DNA of 64,000 nucleotides from Xanthobacter flavus (GTDB taxonomy: Bacteria; Pseudomonadota; Alphaproteobacteria; Rhizobiales; Xanthobacteraceae). Numbering within the stretch: position 1 is the first letter of the stretch; each line of letters begins with the position of its first letter. Shown here in pieces: positions 25,606 through 33,856 of this stretch. Under the pieces are notes generated by a model that saw only the letters and a program-made list of their open reading frames with translations, made no database searches and was not told the DNA's origin. Both the position numbers and the translations under genes were made by a program. The DNA is taken from the NCBI RefSeq assembly GCF_017875275.1, contig NZ_JAGGML010000001.1:4857001-4921000 (forward strand), read 5' to 3'.

Positions 25606-26811
25606 GTGGAGGGCAGAGGAGAGGAGACCGGGCGGGGGTCGTTATCACCGCGTTCGCTCGCGCTGAGGCTTGGCGCGACCTACGGCGCCTTCTTCGTCGC
25701 CCTGGGCATCTTCCAGCCCTATCTGCCGTTGTGGCTGCAGGCGCGTGGACTGGGGCCCGAGGCTATCGGCCTCGTCCTCGCCGTGCCTATGCTGAGCCGT
25801 CTTGCCGCAACGCCTCTTCTCGGCCTCCTCTCCGACCGGCTGGGACGTCCAAGGGCGCTGCTGACCCTCCTGGGCATGGCCACGGTCGCGGCCATGGCGC
25901 TGCTGGCCTTCACGTCCAGCCTGCCGGCCATTCTCCTGATCCTCGGCGTCATGTCGGCGGTGTGGTTTCCCGGCTTCTCGCTGCTGGATTCCTACACCTC
26001 GCGCCTCGCCCGGGCGGGACGCGCGGAATATGGGCGGGCGCGGCAATGGGGCTCGGCGAGCTTCCTCGCCGCAAATCTCGCCGGTGGCGTGATCATTGGT
26101 GCGCTCGGCGCGGATTCGGTCGTGCTGCTGATGATCGCCGGGCACGTCACTTATGTGCTCGCCACCTTCGCCCTGCCGGAACTGCCGCGCGCCGAGCCGA
26201 AGCCCTCGCCCCTTGTGGGGCGGCGCGCGCGGCTCGGCTTCCTGGCCGGCATCGTCGCCGCCGGCCTCGTGCAGGCGAGCCACGCGGTGCTCTACCTCTT
26301 CGCGACGGTCCACTGGCGCTCGGAAGGCATCTCGCTGTCGGTCGTCGGCGTGCTCTGGGCCGTGGGGGTCGCGGCCGAGATGGTGCTGTTCCGCTTCGGC
26401 CGTCCACTGCTCGGCCGGGTCGGTCCCTATGGCATGATCGCCATGGGCGGCGCGGGGGCGGTGCTGCGCTTCGCGGTGATGGCGAGCGATCCACCGCTGG
26501 CAGTGCTGCTGCCCCTGCAATTGCTGCACGCCTTGACCTTCGCCGCGACCTACCTCGCCATGGTGGATCTCGTGGCGCGGGGCGTGAGCGAGCATCGCTC
26601 CGGCACGGGGCAGACCACCGCCGCCTGGACCTCAAGCCTCATGTCATCGGCGGCGAACGTGGCCGCGGGACCGCTCTGGGCGGCGTTCGGCCCGCTGGCG
26701 TATCTGGCCGGCTGCGCGCTCGGCCTCGCGGGCGTGGGCGCGGCCCTCGCCGCCGCGCGGCTTCAGCCCCACAGCAGCGGCTCGGGCGGGGAGACCACGG
26801 CACCCTCGTAG
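25606..26811 (+). CDS. Major facilitator superfamily transporter (HcaT/nucleoside-symporter-like)
   Basis: The 401-residue protein has about twelve hydrophobic helices. Early features are FFVALGIFQPYLPLWLQARG and, in the first cytoplasmic loop, LLSDRLGRPRALL, the MFS motif A. The wording GFSLLDSYTSR and RQWGSASFLAANLAGG resembles the phenylpropionate transporter HcaT group of the MFS. The start is GTG at 25606, six bases after the dehydratase stop. Its last 49 bases overlap the end of the convergent dipeptide epimerase gene. The substrate is unknown. Confidence 0.85.
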   Translation: MEGRGEETGRGSLSPRSLALRLGATYGAFFVALGIFQPYLPLWLQARGLGPEAIGLVLAVPMLSRLAATPLLGLLSDRLGRPRALLTLLGMATVAAMALLAFTSSLPAILLILGVMSAVWFPGFSLLDSYTSRLARAGRAEYGRARQWGSASFLAANLAGGVIIGALGADSVVLLMIAGHVTYVLATFALPELPRAEPKPSPLVGRRARLGFLAGIVAAGLVQASHAVLYLFATVHWRSEGISLSVVGVLWAVGVAAEMVLFRFGRPLLGRVGPYGMIAMGGAGAVLRFAVMASDPPLAVLLPLQLLHALTFAATYLAMVDLVARGVSEHRSGTGQTTAAWTSSLMSSAANVAAGPLWAAFGPLAYLAGCALGLAGVGAALAAARLQPHSSGSGGETTAPS

Positions 26812-27743
26812 TGAAGGCCGGGCAGGCGGTCGCGGGCGAGCAGAAGCGGCCCATCGAGGTCTACCCATTTCGCCCGCTGAGCCACCAGCAGGGCAGGGGC
26901 CATGGCCAGCGACGACGCCAGCATGCACCCCACCATGACGCCAAAGCCGAGGCCGTGCGCCACCTCGGCCAAGGCCAGCGCCTCGGTGAGGCCGCCCGCC
27001 TTGTCCAGCTTCACATTGATGGCGTCGTAGCGCGTCCGCAGATCGGCAAGCCCGGCCCGGTCGTGAACGCTCTCATCGGCACAGACGGGGACCGGCCGAT
27101 CGATCCGGGCGAGGCGGCGGTCGTCATCCGCCGGCAGCGGCTGCTCGACGAGTTCGACCCGGACGGCCGCGCAGGCATCCAGCAAGCCGGGCAGGTCGGC
27201 GGCCTTCCATCCCTCATTGGCATCCACGATGAGCCGCGTGTCGGGCGCCGCCTCCCGCACGGCGGAGAGGCGCTCGCGGTCACCGGGCGCGCCGAGCTTG
27301 AGCTTGAGCAGGGGGCGGTCTGTCGCGGCGGCCGCTGCGCGGGCCATGGCCTCTGGCGTGTCGAGGCTCAGCGTGTAGGCCGTGACCACCGGTCGCAGGG
27401 TGGGCAGGCCGGCAAGCTCGGCGCAGCCCATGCCGGAGGATTTCGCCTCGAGATCCCACAGGGCGCAGTCGACGGCATTGCGGGCGGCGCCTGCCGGCAG
27501 GCGGTGCTGAAGCGCCTCGCGGCTGAGGCCCGACGCGAGATCCGCCCTCAGGGACTCGATGGCGGCGAGGACGCCCTCCACGGTTTCGCCATAGCGGGCA
27601 TAGGGCACGCATTCCCCTCGGCCGGTGATGCCGCCCGAGGTGATGCGGGCCTCGACCACCACCGCCTCGGTCTTGGAGCCGCGGGCAATGGTGAAGGTTC
27701 CGGCGATGGGGAAGCGTTCGACGCTGAGGGACAGTTCGGCCAT
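26763..27743 (-). CDS. L-Ala-D/L-Glu (dipeptide) epimerase, enolase superfamily
   Basis: The 326-residue protein shows the muconate-lactonizing subgroup of enolases: LLKLKLG (K-x-K catalytic base), LIVDANEGW and VELVEQPLP and CADESVHD as the three metal ligands Asp, Glu and Asp, and INVKLDKAGG with the second catalytic lysine. This set is that of AEE, which epimerises L-Ala-D-Glu during murein recycling. Its 3' end overlaps that of the MFS gene by 49 bases. A 12-bp perfect palindrome lies just upstream of its start. Other dipeptide specificities are possible. Confidence 0.88.
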   Translation of the reverse strand: MAELSLSVERFPIAGTFTIARGSKTEAVVVEARITSGGITGRGECVPYARYGETVEGVLAAIESLRADLASGLSREALQHRLPAGAARNAVDCALWDLEAKSSGMGCAELAGLPTLRPVVTAYTLSLDTPEAMARAAAAATDRPLLKLKLGAPGDRERLSAVREAAPDTRLIVDANEGWKAADLPGLLDACAAVRVELVEQPLPADDDRRLARIDRPVPVCADESVHDRAGLADLRTRYDAINVKLDKAGGLTEALALAEVAHGLGFGVMVGCMLASSLAMAPALLVAQRAKWVDLDGPLLLARDRLPGLHYEGAVVSPPEPLLWG

Positions 27744-27857
27744 GGATTAAGCTTAATAGCCGATTCCGGACGCCCCATCGCCGGGCATGTGACGATGGTG
27801 GCGCGGTGTGTCCTGGCTGATCTCGACGCCGCCACCGCGTATCTGTATGGCTAGTTT

Positions 27858-29165
27858 GTGCCCACGCCTCCGGTGCGGGCGCATCCGCAGGAGGCCTGCG
27901 CCGCCGGTGGATCAAGCGGGGCGTCGGACTTGACCGCGGCTGGTGCCGTGGTAGGGCGTCGGGTCTATCGGCCCGAATGCCTGTTTGAGGTTGAGACCAG
28001 CCGGTGCGTCGCGCCGGTCGCCGTTGGAGACGCCGCGTTGCCGCACGCCTCGTTGATTTCCGTGCACAGCCAGGACGACCGCCTGACAGTGGCCGGTCGC
28101 GGTGCGTGGACATCCGAATATGCCGACGAACTGGAAGCGGCGGTCAACGACACCGCCCATGCCTATGCCAAGCCCAAGGGCGTGGAGATCGATCTCGCCT
28201 CTGTCGAGCGCATGGATACCTTCGGCGCCCTGCTGCTGGAGCGGCTGCGCCGCGCCTGGGCCGGCGCGGGCATCGAACCGACGGTGGTCGGGCTGGCGCC
28301 GCGCTACAAGGTTCTCCTGGAAGAGCTGGCGCGCATGGGCCACGAGCCGGCGCCGCCCACGCGCCGTCACGAAGGCATTCTGGAGCGGTTCGGCCACGAG
28401 GTCGTCAATGCCGCCAAGGATGCGCTCTCGCTGTTGAACTTCATCGGCGCGACGGTTGCAGCCATGCTGCGGGTGGTGGCCCGCCCGCGCAGCTTCCGCT
28501 TCACCGCCATGGTGAACCAGATCGACCGCGTGGGCTTTCGCGCCGTGCCGATCATCCTGCTGATCACCTTTCTGATCGGCTGCATCCTGGCCCAGCAGGG
28601 CATCTTCAATTTCCGCAGGTTCGGCGCCGACATCTATGTGGTGGACATGGTGGGCGTGCTGGTGCTGCGCGAGCTTGGCGTGCTCATCGTCTCCATCATG
28701 ATCGCCGGCCGCTCGGGCAGCGCCTATACGGCGGAGCTCGGCTCGATGCGCATGCGCGAGGAGATCGACGCGCTTCGGGTGATGGGCTTTGATCCCATCG
28801 AGGTGCTGGTGGTGCCGCGCATCCTCGCGCTGATCATCGCCCTGCCGCTGCTCACCTTCATCGGCTCCATGTCGGCCATCTTCGGCGCGGGTCTCGTGTC
28901 CTGGGGTTACGGTGGCATCACACCGGACGTGTTCCTCGACCGGCTGAAGCTCGCCATTGACCTCGATCAGTTCAAGGTCGGCATGTACAAGGCGCCCTTC
29001 ATGGCCGCCACCATCGGCCTGGTCGCCTGCATGGAAGGCCTGAGGGTCGGCGGCAGCGCGGAATCGCTCGGCGCGCACACGACCGCCTCGGTGGTGAAGG
29101 CCATCTTCCTCGTCATTGTGATGGACGGTGTGTTCGCCATGTTCTTCGCCGCGATCGACATGTGA
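27858..29165 (+). CDS. mlaE: MlaE-like lipid ABC permease with N-terminal STAS domain
   Basis: The 435-residue protein fuses an MlaB-like STAS domain (about residues 65-165, with GVEIDLASVERMDTFGALLL) to an MlaE permease domain (about 190-435). The permease shows ALLRELGVLIVSIMIAG-type wording: VLVLRELGVLIVSIMIAGRSGSA, split here as VLVLRELGVL and IAGRSGSAYTAELGSM, then EEIDALRVMGFDP. It forms the inner-membrane core that moves phospholipid between membranes with MlaF and MlaD. The GTG at 27858 is the longest start; downstream starts cannot be excluded because the first 50 residues look unstructured. Confidence 0.92.
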   Translation: MPTPPVRAHPQEACAAGGSSGASDLTAAGAVVGRRVYRPECLFEVETSRCVAPVAVGDAALPHASLISVHSQDDRLTVAGRGAWTSEYADELEAAVNDTAHAYAKPKGVEIDLASVERMDTFGALLLERLRRAWAGAGIEPTVVGLAPRYKVLLEELARMGHEPAPPTRRHEGILERFGHEVVNAAKDALSLLNFIGATVAAMLRVVARPRSFRFTAMVNQIDRVGFRAVPIILLITFLIGCILAQQGIFNFRRFGADIYVVDMVGVLVLRELGVLIVSIMIAGRSGSAYTAELGSMRMREEIDALRVMGFDPIEVLVVPRILALIIALPLLTFIGSMSAIFGAGLVSWGYGGITPDVFLDRLKLAIDLDQFKVGMYKAPFMAATIGLVACMEGLRVGGSAESLGAHTTASVVKAIFLVIVMDGVFAMFFAAIDM

Positions 29166-29171
29166 GCGGCC

Positions 29172-29978
29172 ATGGACGCACAGACCTTACCCTCCACCCT
29201 CCAGACCAGCGGCCGCGAAGCCATCATCCGGGTGCGCGACATCGTGGTCGGATTCGGCGACCGGGTGGTGCTCAACCACCTTAATCTCGACGTGTATCGC
29301 GGCGAGATCCTCGGCTTCGTGGGCACGTCCGGCGGCGGCAAGTCGGTGCTGACGCGAACCATCCTCGGCCTCGTGCCGAAGACATCCGGCACCGTGGAGG
29401 TGTTCGGGCAGAATCTCGACGACCTCTCCGAGCGCGAGCGTTCCGCGCTGGAACGGCGCTGGGGTGTGCTGTTCCAGCAGGGCGCGCTGTTCTCGTCGCT
29501 CACGGTCAAGCAGAACATCCAGTTCCCGCTCAGGGAAAATCTCAAGCTGTCGCAGCGGTTGCTCGACGAGATCGCCTTCACCAAGATCGAGATGGTCGGC
29601 CTGAAATGCGATGTGGCCGAAAAGTTACCCTCCGAGCTTTCCGGCGGCATGATAAAACGTGCCGCTCTGGCCCGTTCTCTGGCGCTCGACCCTGAAATCC
29701 TCTTTCTGGACGAGCCGACCTCGGGTCTCGATCCGATCGGTGCCGGCGACTTCGACGAGCTGATCAGGACGCTGCAACAGACTTTGGGGCTTACGGTTTT
29801 CATGGTAACCCACGATCTCGACAGCCTGCATACCGTGTGCGACCGGATCGCGGCCCTCGCCGATGGCAAGGTGATCGCGCAGGGGACGATCGAGGACATG
29901 ATGGCGGAACAACATCCCTGGCTGCGGGCCTATTTCCATGGCACGCGGGCAAGGGCGGTACAGAACGTGCGCCGCTAG
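29172..29978 (+). CDS. mlaF: MlaF-like ABC transporter ATP-binding protein
   Basis: The 268-residue ATPase has Walker A GTSGGGKS, the Q-loop in VLFQQGALFSSLTV, the ABC signature LSGGMIKRAALAR, Walker B LFLDEPTSGLD and the H-loop VTHDLDS. The GMIKR form of the signature is typical of MlaF/Ttg2A. It drives lipid transport across the inner membrane. It starts six bases after the mlaE stop and 92 bases before the MCE gene. Confidence 0.94.
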   Translation: MDAQTLPSTLQTSGREAIIRVRDIVVGFGDRVVLNHLNLDVYRGEILGFVGTSGGGKSVLTRTILGLVPKTSGTVEVFGQNLDDLSERERSALERRWGVLFQQGALFSSLTVKQNIQFPLRENLKLSQRLLDEIAFTKIEMVGLKCDVAEKLPSELSGGMIKRAALARSLALDPEILFLDEPTSGLDPIGAGDFDELIRTLQQTLGLTVFMVTHDLDSLHTVCDRIAALADGKVIAQGTIEDMMAEQHPWLRAYFHGTRARAVQNVRR

Positions 29979-30070
29979 GCGCAATCGAGGCCAATCGCGC
30001 GCGTCTGGCGCGCCGGGACAAGGAGTGGGCCGGTCAAGCGGGGCAGGTTGCAACGAAACCGGGATGAGGC

Positions 30071-30994
30071 ATGGAAACACGGGCCAACTACACCATCATC
30101 GGAGCCTTCACGATGGCCGTTATCGCGGCTGCGTTCGGCTTCGTGTACTGGTTCGCGAGGCCGCAGGATTCCACGGCCCGCAAGATTTACGAGATCGTCT
30201 TCGACGGGTCCGTGGCCGGTCTGCGCCAAGGCAACTCGGTACTGTTCAACGGTATTCCCGTGGGCCAGGTGACCAGCCTCGGCCTGGTGCCGGGTCAGCC
30301 GGGACAGGTGCTCGTCCATGTCGGCATCGACAACAAGGTTCCGGTGCTGGCGGATGCGCGCGCCGGCCTGGAGTCGCAAGGTCTGACCGGCATCATCGCG
30401 GTGTCCATCCGCGGCGGAAAGCCCGACGCGCCGCCGCTTCCGCCCGGACCGAATGGCTACCCGCGCATCATGGCGGACGGCGGTGCGGGCATGTCGGGGC
30501 TCATCAACACCGCGCAGGGCGTTGCGAAGAAGATCGAGGTGGTCCTCGACTCCATCAACCCGGAAGAGATCAAGAACATCATCCGCAACATCGACACCTT
30601 CTCGCAGGCCGTTGCCTCCAAGTCCGACGACGTGGCGAGCGTCATCGAGCAGGCGAACGCCCTCGTGAAGCAGCTCAACGGCGTGGCCCAGCGGGTGGAC
30701 GAGGTGGTGGTGAACCTGAAGTCCGCGACCGAGGACAAGAACGGCCTGCTCAACCAGGCCACCGAGGCGGCGACGTCCGTGCGCAAGCTCGCCGACAATC
30801 TGGACCAGCGGACCGCGCTCCTCACCAACGAGATCAGCCGCTTCACCGGACCGGGCCTCAAGCAGTTCGAGGCGCTGGCGACCGACGGACGCCGCACCCT
30901 CGGCGAGATCGATCGAGTGCTGAGGGGCATCGAGCGCAATCCGCAGCAGTTCATCCTGGGCGGCGGCAACTCCATTCCGAAATACGGGCGATGA
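30071..30994 (+). CDS. mlaD: MlaD-like MCE-family substrate-binding protein
   Basis: The 307-residue protein has one N-terminal membrane anchor (about residues 8-29, YTIIGAFTMAVIAAAFGFVY) and an MCE domain (about 38-120: YEIVFDGSVAGLRQGNSVLF, NGIPVGQVTSLGL, GIIAVSIRGG). The rest is a long helical tail resembling a coiled coil, ending GNSIPKYGR. In Mla systems such proteins form hexameric rings in the periplasm that carry lipid. It precedes the auxiliary lipoprotein by seven bases. No mlaC or mlaA is in the window. Confidence 0.93.
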   Translation: METRANYTIIGAFTMAVIAAAFGFVYWFARPQDSTARKIYEIVFDGSVAGLRQGNSVLFNGIPVGQVTSLGLVPGQPGQVLVHVGIDNKVPVLADARAGLESQGLTGIIAVSIRGGKPDAPPLPPGPNGYPRIMADGGAGMSGLINTAQGVAKKIEVVLDSINPEEIKNIIRNIDTFSQAVASKSDDVASVIEQANALVKQLNGVAQRVDEVVVNLKSATEDKNGLLNQATEAATSVRKLADNLDQRTALLTNEISRFTGPGLKQFEALATDGRRTLGEIDRVLRGIERNPQQFILGGGNSIPKYGR

Positions 30995-31001
30995 GCCGAT
31001 C

Positions 31002-31643
31002 ATGAGCGACCGTTTCGCCCTCCGTACCGAACTGCTGGTCCGTAGCGTCTCCGCCCTCGCGCGCGGGGTCGCTGGCGCGGTTCTGCTCCTTGCCGCCGCG
31101 CTGTCCCTCGCCGCATGTGGTTCCACCCCTCTGCCGACCTACAACCTCTCCGCCCCCAGCGGCTTTACCGCCGGCGGCAGCGGCAACGGGCAGCTGGTGG
31201 TGGTGGCGCCGACGGCGCTCGCTGTGCTCAACACTGACAAGATCATGGTGGAGCCGGGCGCGGGGCAGGTGGCCTATCTCGCCGACGCCCAATGGAGCGA
31301 CAATCTTCCGGCGCTGCTCCACGCCCGCACCATCCAGGCGTTCGAGAACGCCAGCAAACTGCGCCGTGTCGCCCGCCCCGGTGATGGCGTGAACGCCGAT
31401 TACACGCTGGTGACGGATATCCGCACCTTCGCATTGCGCATCACCGATCAGGGGCCGGTGGCCGTGGTGGAGGTCTCCGCCAAGCTCATCGGCACCCAGA
31501 GCGGCCGCATCCTTGCCGCGCAGGTGTTCCGCGCCGCCGTGCCTGCGGCGTCGTCCGCCGGTGCCAACGCGACGGCCGCGCTCGATCAGGCGCAGGAACA
31601 GGTTCTGGTGCAGATGGTGCGCTGGGCTTCGGCCAAGTTCTGA
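31002..31643 (+). CDS. ABC-type transport auxiliary lipoprotein (PqiC-like)
   Basis: The 213-residue lipoprotein has a signal peptide ending in the lipobox LAAC (Cys near residue 39) followed by GSTPLPTYNLSAP, the typical PqiC/ABC_trans_aux start, then a domain with LVVVAPTAL, VAYLADAQWSDNLPALL and DYTLVTDIRTF. It probably sits in the outer membrane and receives lipid from the MCE protein; this replaces MlaA/MlaC-type parts in some alphaproteobacterial systems. The stop codon lies in the first copy of a 16-bp tandem duplication. Confidence 0.9.
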   Translation: MSDRFALRTELLVRSVSALARGVAGAVLLLAAALSLAACGSTPLPTYNLSAPSGFTAGGSGNGQLVVVAPTALAVLNTDKIMVEPGAGQVAYLADAQWSDNLPALLHARTIQAFENASKLRRVARPGDGVNADYTLVTDIRTFALRITDQGPVAVVEVSAKLIGTQSGRILAAQVFRAAVPAASSAGANATAALDQAQEQVLVQMVRWASAKF

Positions 31644-31662
31644 GCGGGCCAAGTTCTGAGCG
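31631..31662 (+). repeat. Perfect 16-bp tandem duplication across a stop codon
   Basis: GGCCAAGTTCTGAGCG occurs at 31631-31646 and again, head to tail, at 31647-31662. The first copy contains the stop codon of the lipoprotein gene, so the duplication did not change the protein. It looks like a recent slippage or recombination event. Confidence 0.85.
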
Positions 31663-31676
31663 GAGCCCCCGCCGGT

Positions 31677-33143
31677 TCAGGTGAGCCGGTCGGCGAGCAG
31701 GAACTGAAGCGCCCGGTCGAGCCGGATATGCGGGATCGGCCCGTCGCCGATGCCGGACGGCGGACGGAAGCGCAGGAAGCGGAAGTCCACATCCCCCTCC
31801 GCCTCGCCCGCCATGGACGATGAGAGCCCCCGGAAACCGGTGCCGGAGGGATCGAACAGCGCATCGGGATTGGCCGGCAGCTCGCCCGGAAACACCGCCA
31901 CCTCCTCCTCACCGTCGAACACATGTCCGCCGGCGTCCTGCCCGGCCTCCGGCGTGCCCACGATGGCGTCGAGTTCATGCCCACCGCGCCGCACACGCGC
32001 CTCGCGCGTGGCGCGGATGGCGGCGATCGCCACTACGTCGAGGGCCGCGCCGTGATCCTGCGCCCGTTCGCGGGCCCGTTCCACAAGCCGCCCCAGCACC
32101 GCCTCCAGCCGGTCGTGGCTGGCGCGATGGAGGTGGTCTGCCTTGGTGGCGGCGAATAGCACCTTCTCGATGCGGGGCCGGAAGAGCGCGCTCACCAGAC
32201 TGTTCCGGCCGGTACGAAATGCCGCGAGGATGCCATCCAGCGCCCGCTCCAGATCGGCGAGGGCGGCCGGCCCCGCATTCAGGGCGGAGAGCGTATCCAC
32301 CAGCACGATCTGCCGGTCGAGCCGGGCGAAGTGATTGCGGAAGAAGGGGCGAACGACCGCGTTCTTGTAGGCCTCGAAGCGCCGCTCCATCATCGCGCCC
32401 AGCGTATTCGCGCGGGCGGGGGTATCCGGCACGTCCAGAGGGGCGAAGGTGAGGGCGGGCGAGCCTTCGAGGTCGCCGGGCATGAGGAAGCGGCCGGGCG
32501 GCAGCAGGCTCATGGCCAGCCGCTCGCTCAGGCAGGCGGCGAGATAGTCCGTGAACCGCGCCGCCACCTCCCGCGCCCGGGCCTCGTCGGCGGGGCCGTC
32601 CACCGGCGCGTCGGCCACTGCCGCCAGGAACGGCGCCGCAACCTCCGCCCGCACGCCAGCGCGGGCCAGAGCCAAGCTCTGCCGGGCAAATTCGGCGTAG
32701 GACATGTTGAGCAGCGGCAGGTCCAGCAGCCACTCGCCGGGATAATCCACGATGTCGAGGGTCAGCGTCCTCAGGCTGCCGCGCCGGTTGGCGTAGCGAA
32801 TGGCGAGGCGCAGCTCGCTGACGCGGGTGGTGGAGGACGGCCAGCGCCGCTCCGCTCCCAGCATCTCAAGATGGCCCTCATAGGCGAAGCGCGGCACCGC
32901 GTCGTCCGGCTGGGGCTGCAGCTCGGCGCGGGCGATGCGGCCGGACTGGTAGGGCTCGAACACCGGCATCCGCGCCCCCTTGGTGAGGGCATGGATGAGC
33001 GCTGTGGTGAAGATGGTCTTTCCCGCCCGTGAGAGGCCGGTCACACCAAGACGCAGGGTGGGATGGGCGATTCCCTCCACCCGGTCCGCCAGGGCCTGAA
33101 GCGCGATGCGCGCATCGTCCACGGCGTCCGTGAAGAACGCCAT
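31677..33143 (-). CDS. YcjX-family (DUF463) P-loop NTPase
   Basis: The 488-residue protein starts MAFFTDAVDDARIALQALAD and has a P-loop GLSRAGKT near residue 43, followed by FTTALIHALTKGARMP. Further family features are LDIVDYPGEWLLDLPLL (a Walker B-like DYPGEW) and LVDTLSALNAGP; FAATKADHLH may be the guanine-specificity TKAD. YcjX is linked to stress responses but its role is unresolved. The ATG at 33143 is two bases after the SixA gene on the same strand; the open frame further upstream is non-coding overlap. Confidence 0.88.
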   Translation of the reverse strand: MAFFTDAVDDARIALQALADRVEGIAHPTLRLGVTGLSRAGKTIFTTALIHALTKGARMPVFEPYQSGRIARAELQPQPDDAVPRFAYEGHLEMLGAERRWPSSTTRVSELRLAIRYANRRGSLRTLTLDIVDYPGEWLLDLPLLNMSYAEFARQSLALARAGVRAEVAAPFLAAVADAPVDGPADEARAREVAARFTDYLAACLSERLAMSLLPPGRFLMPGDLEGSPALTFAPLDVPDTPARANTLGAMMERRFEAYKNAVVRPFFRNHFARLDRQIVLVDTLSALNAGPAALADLERALDGILAAFRTGRNSLVSALFRPRIEKVLFAATKADHLHRASHDRLEAVLGRLVERARERAQDHGAALDVVAIAAIRATREARVRRGGHELDAIVGTPEAGQDAGGHVFDGEEEVAVFPGELPANPDALFDPSGTGFRGLSSSMAGEAEGDVDFRFLRFRPPSGIGDGPIPHIRLDRALQFLLADRLT

Positions 33144-33145
33144 CG

Positions 33146-33667
33146 TCAGTCGGTTCCGCCGAGATCGCGCGGGGTGACGAAGCGGTCGAGCCGGCCGATG
33201 CCAGGGGCTGCGGCGCTCCACTCGTCCACGGGAAGGTCGATGACGGCGAGGGCGCCGGTCGGGAATTTCTCTGCCATGCTTGCAACATGGGGGGCCGGGC
33301 CGGAAGCCACAAGCAGCTCGGCGAGGTCTTCGAGGCCGGGATTATGGCCCACAAACATCACGCTGTGTGCGTCCTTGGGCTGCTCGCGCAGCACGGTCAT
33401 GAGACGCGCGGCCGAGGCGTCGTAGATGCGCGGCTCGCTGGCCACCACCTTGGCCGGCGGCAGGCGCGCGGCGACGAGATCCCAGGTTTCCCGCGTGCGG
33501 CGGGCGGGTGACACCAGGATGCGGTCGGCCAGCAGGTGTTCCTGCCCGATATAGGCGCCGATGCGGGGCGCTGCGTTGCGGCCCCGCGCCGAAAGCGGGC
33601 GTTCCGGATCGGCGATGCCGTTCGGCCAGTCCGACTTCGCATGGCGCAGCAAGATGAGTCGGCGCAT
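33146..33667 (-). CDS. SixA-like phosphohistidine phosphatase
   Basis: The 173-residue protein has the histidine-phosphatase RHAK motif in RRLILLRHAKSDW and a second catalytic His in VMFVGHNPGLEDL. SixA removes phosphate from histidines of phosphotransferase proteins (NPr in E. coli). The ATG at 33667 puts the RHG-type motif near residue 9 as in the family; the longer frame adds 20 unmatched residues. It is likely co-transcribed with the YcjX-like gene. Confidence 0.9.
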   Translation of the reverse strand: MRRLILLRHAKSDWPNGIADPERPLSARGRNAAPRIGAYIGQEHLLADRILVSPARRTRETWDLVAARLPPAKVVASEPRIYDASAARLMTVLREQPKDAHSVMFVGHNPGLEDLAELLVASGPAPHVASMAEKFPTGALAVIDLPVDEWSAAAPGIGRLDRFVTPRDLGGTD

Positions 33668-33856
33668 GGTTACCAACCGATGGACGAAAGGCGGACCCTT
33701 ATGAAGCACGCGGCTAGTGCAGCGCAACGCCTGCTGCCGCGCCGCAGCGTCACGCCCCCACGGACGGCGATGACGGAAACGTCATTAGAGCGCCGCAAAT
33801 AAACGCTTTCTCAAGCTGGCGGCGTCAGCATCGCCTGTCTCTCATTGGACCAATTC

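Noticed and set aside
25731-27854. A 707-codon plus-strand frame running over the MFS and epimerase genes
   Set aside because: It is out of frame with the MFS gene and antisense to the epimerase gene, both of which have intact family motifs.
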